From Marthasterias glacialis (Eukaryota; Echinodermata; Asteroidea; Forcipulatida; Asteriidae), in assembly GCA_911728455.2 (NCBI GenBank), contig OU452224.1:1984001-2048000 (forward strand): a stretch of DNA of 64,000 bases, given 5' to 3'. The notes below the pieces were generated by a model. The model was given only the letters and a program-made list of their open reading frames with translations, did not search any database and was not told the DNA's origin. Within the stretch, counting starts at the first letter, position 1. Every line of letters begins with the position of its first letter. A program made the position numbers and the translations under genes. Shown in pieces: positions 24,850-36,200 of this stretch.

Positions 24850-27800
24850 TATATCGAGAACTAAATGAGGTGAACTGAGGAAAATCAAGACCATTGTCAT
24901 TTTGTTTTACTACACTTGGTCAGACCTTTTGAGTGCATACAGCGTACAGTTACACGATGGAGGCTTCAAATATTAGAATGAGTATTGTGTGTGTTAAAGT
25001 TCAACACAGAGGTAATATCTATTTAAAGGATTCACGGTCATAGTACTTTTACAAAACTTGGGAACAAAAAGGTAATTGTTTGAATCAGGCAGTAATGCAC
25101 AATATGAGGTTTACAAAAGCAGTTTACATTGAATTTATAACAAATCCGCAAACTCTAGAAATTTAACTGTCATCCGGGCGGTAACATGCATAAACAACAG
25201 TTACGATAAGCAATAAGTCGGTAATGCACGGTGAAGTGTGGACTATAAAATACACAATTCTGTTAATTCAGTCAGGTAAATCATGATTTACAACATGAAA
25301 TTCTCGTGTGTTACAGAGGATTTATACTTGAGTGTAATCGCCTTAAATCAGGACAAAAGAAAAGTTCATTTTTTCATTCACTTTCTAGAATTTCTAGTAC
25401 TTGACACAACTGTTTCCCGAACTTGTTGTTTACAATCTACTCCAAGAGAGTAAATACATATTCTTAGAGAGGAGTCTAAAATTCAGCATTGTCTTGAATC
25501 ATTTAATGAGTAAGAATAGAAATCTCCCTGTCAATCATGATACCCATATGGACCAAACAATGAAGGCTGCAATATTTATATAACATTTCTCATGTCACAC
25601 ATGTGGTTATTCTCTGCTTCCACACTCTGTTTACCTAACCCTCATCAGTCCAAATCTTTAAAAAGCTGAACCATTCTACGTGGGAGTTGGGGTTAGAATA
25701 TTTGCTGAAGCTAATTAAGCATGGTTGACGCAGACACTAATTAATTGTCCGGTGATTTGAATACGACAATGATGTCCGAGGGCACTTTAACTGTTTGTAT
25801 TGTTCGGTTATGTCACGTCCAAATTAAGCGCTTTGCAGTTTGAATATTAATTCCAGGCGCTTTTAGGTTGTGTGGGCTGGGGAGGGATGCTACAGTGTGT
25901 AGTTGATGCCTGTCAAATTTTGCCCAGTTGTCAGAAAAAGGTACTGGAAAAAGATTGAAATGCTGTTTCTTCAAAGTATAACAGATTTCATGGCGTTTAT
26001 TTTACTCTTATCTCTTTCTAGTCAGGAGAACACTGATGACAAAGCAATATGACAAATTTATGCTGTTAAAATCTCATTAATGTACAATGCTCCAAGGAGA
26101 GGATAATTTGCCGCTTATTTCATCTTCGACAACTTAGCCCCCACTGTTTTTGCCTTATTACAGAGTGACCATGAAGGTCGTCCACTACTTTAAAGATGAA
26201 GCACCATGCTTACTCACGCTTGCGTGAAACAGAACAAACATGTGTATCCTAAAAAAATATACATCCCACATGGAAAAGACGCTTAAATCTCTCATAAGTA
26301 AGGAAAAAGAAAAAAAAGACTGCTTGAGGGTTGATAATTGTAAATCAATGCTACAGATGTGCATCATGGCGTGTGATTGGTCAACAGATGCATCGTAAGT
26401 CCACCAATCACAACCCTGCATGCAAGGACAACTGCGTTCTGATAAACATTGTGACAGCCAAAGAGAATGGAGGCAGACATAGATATAAATATATATCATA
26501 TATATAATATAAAGCCTGTCACCCAAGGACATTTTTTCGCTCAAGGACGTGCTGCTACGCAAGGTCATTATTACCGGTGGGAAGAGCCAGAGTTAACAAC
26601 AAGGCCAGATGTTTATTATAGAAAGAAAAAAATAACGCTGTCTGATTTTTCCCCATCGAGGCCAACCGAGCTGGCTATTACAAGCAAGGTCAGGCAATGT
26701 TCTCCACCCTACCTATGCTGGGGACAAAAAATAATAAAACTTGTTTTCGTTCTTTGTTTGCTGTCATTTCTGTAATTGCACAACCAAGGTTAGCAAAATG
26801 TTTTTAGAAATGTATAGTAGTGGTGGTGGAAGAGTATAATTTAAGCTCGGAAGGCAATGACATCCCTCCGATTCTAAAAATCTAATAAGATTTGTCTTCA
26901 GAAATTAAATTTTACTAAAGCTAGTCCGAGGTGAAAAGGGTGAAAAACATGGGAAACTTTCTGATGTAAAGCAAGTATAAAGTGCAAATTTGATACTGCA
27001 GTTTGTTATACTACAGAGTAATATATTCATGTTGTTGTTACCCATGCTGAAAGCAATAAACAATGGTTTCTTTCAATAACACATTTGCCTTTGTGTTCTA
27101 TGTATCAAGCTTTATTTTTACAGCAGTTTCTTTCACCAAATTTCAATGAGAAACAGCCTAAGAATTATCATTGCTGCTCATTGAATCAGTATCCTGAAAT
27201 TAGGTAGAGCTTAACCTCAAGTAAAATTTCTTACGACTACCAAAATGAACACACTAAATGATTACATTTTTTATTTGTTTTAAAAATGCCCGTTACAAGT
27301 ACCAGTGTTACTCCAAGAGAGTAAGCAAACCAAAATCAGCATAATCAATGCTGTACCATGTCTTGATTCAAGCATACTGGAAGAGGGATTAACAATCTAC
27401 CAATGCTTTACCATCTTCCAGTATACATTGATTAACTTTTAAGCTTGAAACTTGTGATTTATGCGTCACTTGTTAGTTTGGAAAGCATCATGGTTAACTA
27501 GAGCAATATCAGATATGTGGGCCAGGTAATGTGTGGCCTTCACACAACAATTGAGAAAAAAACAAACAAAGGGAACAACCACAAAATTCCCCCACCAGAC
27601 AACACTGAACAAAGATTATTGTTGCGAAGTTAAGCATGACGGAACAGCTTGGCCCACCAGACACAGATGATGTACAATAATGAGAAAGAAATAAACAAAT
27701 TGTGAGTAATGCTGTTTTTGAGTCTGTGTGTAAACTCGAACTTACAGGGTAATGTGTACACACCCGAATGCACAAGATGTAAATTTAGTACAGCAGAGAA

Positions 27801-27920
27801 CTATCTTTCAATTATCAACAATACTAAATTTATATCTTGTGTACACGTACGTCTTAAGCTTGCATAAGAAATCTCTGATACTGGTATGGTTTTGTGTTCC
27901 AAATAAGTTTCCAAACATCA
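24850..27920. other. Intron stretch without recognised exons
   Basis: A TA-rich tract lies at 26480-26515, and CAAGGTCA half-sites occur near 26.56 and 26.69 kb. Nothing else stands out. Confidence 0.4.
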
Positions 27921-27927
27921 GTCTAAA

Positions 27928-28178
27928 TTTAGATTCAGTTCCTTTAACTGACATCCAGGAATGGTTTGACATGCCAGGTGTTTCAGGACACTCAGAAAAT
28001 TTTGTTATCGGGGCATACCTCTTAAAAATTTAGAATCTTTAAACATGCCACAGTTTAGATTTAACTCTTTTAACTGACATCCAGGAATGGTTTGACATGC
28101 CAGGTGTTTCAGGACACTCAGAAAATGTTGTTATCGGGCATACCCCTTAAAAATTTAGAATCTTTAAACATGTCACAG
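27928..28178. repeat. Tandem duplication of a ~126-bp unit
   Basis: 27928-28053 and 28054-28178 are direct copies that differ at only a few positions. Both include CTGACATCCAGGAATGG and end in AACATGYCACAG. The low divergence marks a young duplication. It lies about 0.3-0.5 kb 3' of the candidate alternative exon. Confidence 0.9.
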
Positions 28179-28360
28179 TTAGTAAAAAATTAACTTTTAT
28201 CCTTTCCGTTTACTTTTTCCACAGCCCTAATTTTCCATTTACAAATTAGTTTAAAAGTTGTCATATTGCTAGACAAAACAAACACATGAGTGGCAATTCA
28301 GTGATTACAGTTTGTCTTGACTCAAAATTACTTGAACTGATACTATCTTTTGCATTATTT

Positions 28361-28366
28361 TTTATT
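28361..28366 (-). terminator. Candidate poly(A) signal AATAAA for the alternative exon
   Basis: The minus strand reads AATAAA about 285 nt after the stop codon of the intronic reading frame. It would allow that exon to be terminal. The motif is common in AT-rich DNA, so on its own it is weak evidence. Confidence 0.3.
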
Positions 28367-28500
28367 AGATAAATAACGTAACAGATAAAAACCAACTGCA
28401 GAATTTGGTCTTAGAAGAGCACATGAATGGATATAATTTTCCTCACTAAACGGAAGTACAAAGCATGCTGTTGGAAACAAAAATCTATACTGTCTTACTT

Positions 28501-28512
28501 ACCAGCGCTCAT
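28501..28512 (-). promoter_or_regulatory. Strong splice donor with an ATG ten bases upstream
   Basis: The minus strand reads ATGAGCGCTG|GTAAGTAAG with GT at 28502-28501. This is close to a perfect donor and lies 148 nt past the stop of the intronic frame. The ATG (28512) opens M-S-A in phase 1, in frame with the last exon at 24333, so a spliced product would begin MSA-D-IPGL. Confidence 0.4.
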
Positions 28513-28650
28513 TATGATTTGAAAACAGTACAACAAACATGTAAACTCATAAACCTATTTAAAACGTTTAGCATACTTCCACAAATAAAGAACAAATACA
28601 TACTCAAAGCATGACTGGTGATTATCACAAAGACTCTCTGTCTCTTCTAG

Positions 28651-29021
28651 TTATGATTGCACAGCTTGCTTCTTTGACTCCTCCAAGAGGATTTTAAGTT
28701 TGCTCTCACGTGGGCTGGGCAAACTGCTATGACAATGGGGGCTTGAGCATGAGCAGGGAACCCCACTGTAGTAGTTGTCCGTCAGCAGCCGGTACAAGAT
28801 GGAGCTTTTAGAGTCAATCTGGGGACAGGGGCAATTGGAATCAAGATGGTGGACGCTCCGCTGGGCAGCAGCCCTAGCCACCATCTTAGCTTTGCTCTTG
28901 GATGGTTGGACCAGGTTCAGGGGTTGACCAGACTCAATGTATGCTTCAGACATGATGTACATTGCAGATGAACAACGGTTCTCACCGAAGGACAGACTTT
29001 GAAGTAAACAGTCTTGTCTGC
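28651..29021 (-). CDS. Candidate alternative NR0B exon with two LXXLL motifs, inside the large intron
   Basis: Seen: a good acceptor (GGGTTAATTTTTCAACAG, AG at 29023-29022) opens a frame that stays open 123 codons to TAA at 28653-28651. It starts in phase 1, exactly what the main-exon donor at 61084 needs, so FNP would continue as G-RQDCLLQ. The frame contains CPC, then SILYRLL (LYRLL at 28797-28783), then CSCSSPHC, then SKLKILLEES (LKILL at 28698-28684). CPC plus SILYRLL resembles CNCP plus SILYSLL of the main exon and the N-terminal boxes of DAX-1/SHP. Internal ATGs with acceptable context lie at 28962 and 28953; the first would give 103 residues. Two donors are possible: CAC|GTGAGA at 28710 (phase 1, exon 312 nt) and a strong CTG|GTAAGT at 28503 (phase 1, exon 519 nt). 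A poly(A) signal for a terminal exon lies at 28366-28361. Inference: an alternative tail lacking AF-2, or the coding exon of a nested transcript. It could also be a decaying duplicated exon. Confidence 0.58.
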
Positions 29022-29590
29022 CTGTTGAAAAATTAACCCAAGAAGATACTACCAACACACAAAGCTCCTTTGATTCGATGAACACTCTGGTTTTCAAAAT
29101 ATAGAACTTGAAGCTGATACGCTTCGGGATGTTGATCGTGACAACTACAGAGTTGAAAGTTACTGGTACGTGTATTTCCTGTCTGGAGTGAGACACAGTT
29201 GTTACAGCGTGACAAACCAGAGAATATCACAACAGGAGAAAAATTGTCATTCCCCACGGAACACAGCCCCCTCAACAAAGGCAAGAAAAAGTTCACTTCA
29301 GCACCCAGTGTTCACTTGTGATATCCTGAAGTGGTTGGCTACTTTGCTGACAAAGAACACATGAGAAGAAAAAAACTGCACTACAAGTACAATGTACATG
29401 AACAGCAATCAGTACAGGACCCACGTGTGTTCTTTGCGCTCTACCCACAATAGGTGTCCAACTGCACAAGTCTGTCCGATTATATTAGTAGAAGAGAAAT
29501 GATCAGCCAAGTTTAACTGGTGGTCTGGTGTGTGCATATAACATGTATGGTGCAATACCTATAGAGAGAGCCAGGTAATCAGAGAAGGAT

Positions 29591-30290
29591 GTATCACTGT
29601 TGTCCAATGAAAGGCCTTGTTGTAGCCATGGACAAATCTCTCATATTCATGCATGGCTGACCTTTTGTGCTCAGACCTCACAGCCTTGATGAATAATCAT
29701 CTATTCAAATGAGAATATATCACTGTTATCCAATTGGAAGTCACCTTGGTTGCCTTCATATTCATGATTTTTTTAATGTTCCCAGACCATAACCTTGATG
29801 AATAATTCATGATTTCAGTACCAAACTGTGTGTGTCCTTGTATGATAAAACATGTCACATGGTTGGCAGTCATGTCATAATCACTGGAGCCAGTTTGATT
29901 GAGTAATCCAATCTCAGTTTAACTTTAAGTGCTTATTTATATATAAAGAGGAACAGGCTATGCCAGCATTTTGTATAAAGGACACCGCCATTAAATCATT
30001 GTACCAAAGTTGGCCCTGAAATTAGACACTGCCTACCCAGCACTTGGAGAAATGTCATTCAATGGCACACTAAGATGGGCAATAAGTCATCTCTCAGGCA
30101 CTTGATTGGCTTGGACAACAAAGTAGGCGGAGTTACAGAGAACGAATGAGTAACTGTTATCCAATCCTGTAGTTATCAGCTATAGGGAATGAATATATGA
30201 ATATACACAACCATCTTCCTCATGAATAAGTTGTGGAACATTATCAGACCCTCGTTGCTGATCAATGACTAATTCTTATGCGACAGTCAT
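29591..30290. repeat. Three diverged units carrying a CCAAT core
   Basis: The units begin near 29591, 29717 and 30147. Each contains a version of TATCACTGTTRTCCAAT (CCAAT at 29604-29608, 29730-29734 and 30161-30165). The first two are followed about 75 bases later by CCTTGATGAATAAT. A further CCAAT occurs near 29908. They lie 0.6-1.3 kb upstream, on the minus strand, of the alternative NR0B exon. They may be old tandem copies kept as NF-Y-type sites, or just a decayed repeat. Confidence 0.5.
29936..29943 (-). promoter_or_regulatory. TATA-like box in the intron
   Basis: TATATAAA on the minus strand lies 0.9 kb before the alternative exon's acceptor, with CCAAT-bearing repeat units on both sides (29591-30290). 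It could belong to an intronic promoter. The surrounding TATATATAAAG also reads as TATA on the plus strand, so direction is unsure. Confidence 0.25.
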
Positions 30291-30299
30291 TATGTTATT

Positions 30300-33200
30300 G
30301 ATTCTCCTATAATGACCAGTCAAATCAAGAACTGTAAGCATACCTACAAGGGGGTATGATGCAATACTAAGCCCTCTCAAAGGGAAAGTTAAGTTTTGTT
30401 CTTAATTATCAAGACTCACAAATGCTACAGAAAAAAAAATGTATACAATTGGAAAAAATCAAGAAGTCTGATAACTGTTAATTTGAACAGTGGCAACAGT
30501 GTCTAAACATGAAAGAAAACGACATGGTCTGCAATTTTAATTAAAATCCTTGCAATGATCAGCTCTGGCTTCTATCAGAAGCTCTCCACTTTATCAAAAC
30601 AAATCCCACGTAGCGTGAATCTCATACCCAAATTTTCTTTACTTTATTCAATCCTTATTAACAGTTTATCAAATAAAGGATTAACAATTTGGAAGAAAGA
30701 GTACTTCACCATTTTTTGATTGTTTTTCTGTCACTCCATGAAACCACATCAAAACTAATTTCATGAAGTTGGAAAGCCTAAATTATCAATGTCATGCTTG
30801 CCCTTTAAAGAGCAGAAACCTTGGAAAGGGTTGTGTGCTTATTGGATATATATAATGGTTATGTAACATTTTCAAAGAAATGTCCTTGGTGGAATCTCAG
30901 GATGTAGTCACACTGGTGTATTATTATGTATGGCAAATAAGCCATACAACTGGTGTTTACATAATAAAATTTTACACCTTATGCTCACCTAACCTTAATA
31001 TAGATCAGAGTTGGAGATAGTTTTTAGCTTAATCATCGATCCGGCTCACCCAGCACATTATGGGTGAATCTGTACAGTCATGAATAAACATTCTACCCAA
31101 TGTAACAAGAAATATTAAAAAAAAAATTTGTCTCCCAAGTCTCAAGCTTTGTAAGAAAAACTTCAGGGTGACAACTTGAAATACAAAAGGATCCAAAATG
31201 TCATTTGTAGCTGGTGAGCTCAGGGGCTGTTTAAATGATAGAAAAATGCTTTATCATTATTGCATGCAGACTGTTTAGAATAAGCCTCCTCCAGGCATTC
31301 CAAGCCCTTCCTCCTCCCCAACTACGATCCATGTAATAGAAACACCCTTTCAACAAGGCTAGGACTATCTTTGATCAATCTGAAGATGGATGAATCAAAT
31401 CTGAATACTAAAATTTGTTCTTAAAATTCAATACCAATCTGTCACAGTTTCATCTGAAGGGTGAAAACTAAGTTCAAAACTGTGCTTTGATTTATTTGCA
31501 ATCTAAAGTATGCTCGAGTTCAAACTGAAAAAAATCTGCAATAGTTAAACTATGAAGTGCAGTTTAAAGCCATCACATATGGTTCTTTAAATCTTACACC
31601 GGTACATTAATTTTAATCAAATTTTGGTTGAAACACCTGTTTCTTTTGAATTTTGGGGATAACTGCTCTTCTTAAACATGTAAAATGCTGTTACTGAGAA
31701 CTAAAAAAAAATACTAACTATGTACATGTACTTAAGCAAGCTTTTAAATAGACAGAAACCAGTCTCCAGTCTGTTGTTCACAACCATATTTTAAGACAAA
31801 ATGAACAAAGAAAATAAAACATAATTCTTTACATGCCTGTCTCTTTGTGAAAACAGTGGCATATTTTCCTGCACAAATGTTATTACTTTGAATGATGATT
31901 TCTTAATTTGCTCCAAAATATTGTGTTGAAAACTGACATTATTTAGTTTCTAAACCAATGTGCTACTGTTGCATATTGTATTTTGTTTGAATCGTTGTCC
32001 TTTAAAATACATTTATACAAGAACAAATATTAAACATTATCATCAACAATCACTTGTCATGTAGACAGTACACTGTAATTATAGTAACTTCTACTAAATT
32101 TCTACCTGCAATATTCCAAAAAGGACAACGTATTCCATGGTCAAACTCACTTCACAAGTAATTAACTCTTATTTTATGTTTATCTCAACCCATAATAGTG
32201 GTTGAAAGTCATAAAACATTTGCCTTGACTAACGAAGGACCTCATTTGTGAATTATTTTGGCAGTGCAAAGCTTAGAATTTGTAGTCAAATTTTTAGTTT
32301 CTGGAAATAAATTAAAGATTTGCTATCTATATAATTTGCCGCGTCCCTTGAACAATAAAAATTTAATTAAAAACTTGCACTTGGACTGGAATAAAACTTA
32401 ATTGAAAACAACAGTTTTCAATTTGAGCACAATAACCATTAAAAAAACAAGAGTGTTCCCAAGAGTAAGTGGATATCTACTGCCCTCTGTTGTTCACATT
32501 AGTAAAGTCAAAAATAAATTGCAATTATCTATCAGTTTCCAGGAAAACATCTGGTTTATCAATCAAAGCAATTAAACAATTGAATTCAAAGGGATCACTT
32601 TGCCGACAGTCAGAAGGTGGTCCCCAAATGTAAGAAATCTTAATTGGAATTACATATTTAATACTTAACTTTATTTCTAGGTTTTTTTTATGGTGGGTTT
32701 ATTTTAAAATTCTTTGACAGGCCTCAATCTGACCTCACCACCCGAGAAGATCTGAACTCTGAAATTAAACCTAATAATAGAATTCATTAAAATATATCAT
32801 GGTTGATACCTTTTGAAACAGTTTCTGTGAAAATATGAAAAGAGTGTCTGAGAAATATTTACAACTCATGAATTTGTGAATGGTGAGGTTTCAACCAACA
32901 TGGTTTCATCTGCCATATGTTACAGATTTGGTTTAAGTATTTCCATGTTGATATTATTCTCTTTAGAATTCCCATAAACTAACAATGAATTTCAAGATGT
33001 TTTACTACAGGTACACACCTCCTTTAAACAGAATTTTTTTTCTGCTCTTGGCTAAATCATCACAGCGAATCTCCTTGTACATAATATGAAGCAGCGACCC
33101 AGAAAAGCAAAAGCTTGTCTTTTGTTCCACATGTTGAGTTTTTGTTCGCGGAATCAAGATCGAATCATACCCATCCACGCACTGGTACATTATTTACAAA

Positions 33201-36200
33201 TGTCCTTGGTGTCACAACACTGTACATGAACTATGATTGAATAACCAGTCATTCACAGTGAAAGAGCAACCGCAGTGTGTTTTCTAAATAAAATTAGCAT
33301 GCAAACCTTGATCTAGTTTCTGATCCAGTAAAAATCAAGCTGCACTATCCCGTTTTTCCTCCGAAAATGAATAAACTTCCTCTTATTTGTAAAACCCAGA
33401 TCTTTTCAAGGTCCTGCTTTCAGGCTTGTTGGTAAATTTAGACATGACATGGATTTGTTTTTATTTATTCGTAAAAAAGGGTTTAAAGTGTCCCTGAATT
33501 AAATTAACACACTAGTTTGTTTCCATCAAATCAAATCAAAATACTGAAGGAAAAAAAACACCACGGCGCAAATTTCATATTGAGTGGGAACTGCTTTGAA
33601 ATGGTTGAAGTTTGCTTATTAAGTTACCTCATTCGACAGCATTTTACATGTCTGAGGATATTACTTGGCCAAGACTTGTAAAGCAAAAAATTACATATAA
33701 TAAAGTTATAAAAAACACTTTACTCAAAATGGACCAAACTCATATTCAAGTTTAGCTGCATGTCTCAAAGTAGTTGAGAAAAACAGATCAAATCTGCATA
33801 CAAGCATTTTCAAATACTACTCACAAAAAGACCGAATACCAAGAATTGTGCTGAAGTGAAGTTTATTTTGTTTCCGAGAAAATTTTGAAGTTGTCTGGCA
33901 CAGGACTGCCTAAAGTTCAATTAATTCCAGGAAGTGGTACATGTATGGGGAACCTAACCAGCACATGACTTATCCATTTCAAGGTCCACTTAGATTTATT
34001 AAGACTGTCTGGAAAGTTTGCCAAGAAGGTCTGATTGACAAGGGACAACCTTTAAAAGACTTTTGTGGAATGATCAAAAACAAAAGTTGTACTACGTGAC
34101 AAACTAGTAATGTTGTAAGATTAAAGGAAAATGAAAGTATTCAGCTTTAAGCCCTCATAGTTTTAAGAAGACTATCTTACCACAAATATATATTTTTGAC
34201 AATTTCCATCACCATCTACCTGAAACTGAATCATTAGTTTCAGAAGACATTGGGGGTTTTGTATACAAAATAAACCTCAGAGTCATTCGACAAGTTTGAA
34301 ATGCTGGTCTCCAATCCCATGTTTCTTATTACAAAACCTTAAACATTGAAAATGCTTTGTCTCCAATCTTGCTGCAACCTAAATAATTAGCTTCAGAGGA
34401 CCCATGTTTCTTTCTAGTGAGGTTTAGGGTAATACCCTGTTCATAAATCTATCTCTAAGTTGTGGTGGTTCTAAAAAGAACTAATTGAACCAACCATAAG
34501 TCACTGTCTTACAAGGCAGACAGACAGCAACATTCCTTCAATTAAACTCAAAATATTTTTCACTGAGAAGTGTTTTCATCGTCATCGTCATCGTCGTCAT
34601 CACCGTCCTCTTTTACTGCAATTCATTAGGGATTACTATTGTTATTGTATGTAAGGTCTGTTAACAATTTTCATGGTGAAAAAATGGTTTTCTTTTATCA
34701 CAAAAATAATGTATATGCACATGTGATTCCATAGCCTTTTTGGTCACTAAATAACAATTGGATGGGAAACAGATGAATATCAAAGGTTGAAAAAGTATGA
34801 AAAATTGTGGGCATATTAAATAAGACCCTCCTGAAAAAAAGGTGAGAGAAAACTACTGAATTAATCCAATAATAGAAATGGCCCTGAATTAAAGTGAATG
34901 GTAAAAACTGCATAAGATTGAAGACAAAAAAGCATTTGATAACGAGATCTACGGCCAAGGATACGGCAATGACCGTGAAAAGTCCTCCATGGCGGGCAGC
35001 AAAGGACCTTCATGGCGGGCAGTGCATCATAAACCGCGGCCTTCGCACCTCTGCTAATAGAATGGGGTATTCTTTTTCTTTGTTTTGTGTTTCACAAGGC
35101 GTGCGGAGGGATGTTAGTTCCAAGGGTACAAGAACTCACGTTGCAAAACCTGTCAACATCATATATTCAAGTTAATGGAACGTAATGCGTACATTGCTAA
35201 TGGTAATAGAATCAAAAAGAGCCTTCAGTTCTGGTAGTTTTTGATTGGTGCTAATGTAAAATAGTGTAAATATAGCCTCACTTGCTCTAATTTATTTGCT
35301 AAGTAAAAAGAGAGAAAAAGCCATTTCAAAAGACCTGTCAACTCAAATGATGTAGTTGACAAAACAATTTCCTATTAACAAATGTCAAGTTTGATGTAGG
35401 AGGAAAATGTCATCTGTTGTTTGGAAAACGGTTCATTTGGTGTACTTAATGGAGCTAATGGAGAGAATTTCTAGAGGGATTAATATCTAGTAACTAACCA
35501 TTTCACAGTTAACGCTCTAATTTTAGAACATGAGTTTTACCATTTTTGAAAGCATCTTCACTGTCCATCTTTCAGACTGAATGATGATGGGTTAGATGGA
35601 GGATTGTGTTTGGAGGAGGGAAGGTGGCAGTAGTTTGAGCCCACAGCCCTTATACTTGGTACTGGGTAACATAACACGAAAAGTTACTAATAAGACAAGA
35701 CTTGATATATCCACTTGAGAATTCACCAAGACAACCAGTTCTCATGACTGAATCATGAGTGATGAAAGTAGGCCACAGGAACATCTGTACCTCCCACACA
35801 GAACATACAAGTATGTAAGGATGAATTACCATGACACAGAGCGTCAATGACATAAACTGGGTCGTCAAAACCCACGGGCAATCACTACAAATAGGTACAG
35901 GAACTTCAGTGTTAAACGCAGAGTCATAGACAGAATGTCACATTATGTCAAGCTAATGGGTTGGGGGATATATTTTCAATTGAAGCTTTGTATGTGGCAT
36001 TCATGCAAGATTTTGAGTTGAAATTGACAGAGGAAATACTGGGGCGCAGGGTTTGGGGACATCTTTTCCAAGACGGGAACAAGTGTTTGAACAGTAGTAT
36101 TTTCAAAAAGGGAAATTCTTTAGATGAAAAGCACATCAAGAATAAGAAAGCAATAAAGTGAAAAAACGTTTCAAACAACATCAGAATGGTTAATTTCTCT

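Noticed and set aside
26185..26568. 127-residue minus-strand frame
   Set aside because: It runs through a TA microsatellite and low-complexity DNA and matches nothing known.
28651..29196. Reading the intronic frame as a 181-residue protein from 29196
   Set aside because: The start there is GTG, not ATG, and a strong acceptor lies inside it at 29022, so the part right of 29022 is probably intron.
35961..36161. 66-residue plus-strand frame that looks faintly protein-like
   Set aside because: It has no recognised domain, no supporting splice sites and an equally long frame on the other strand.
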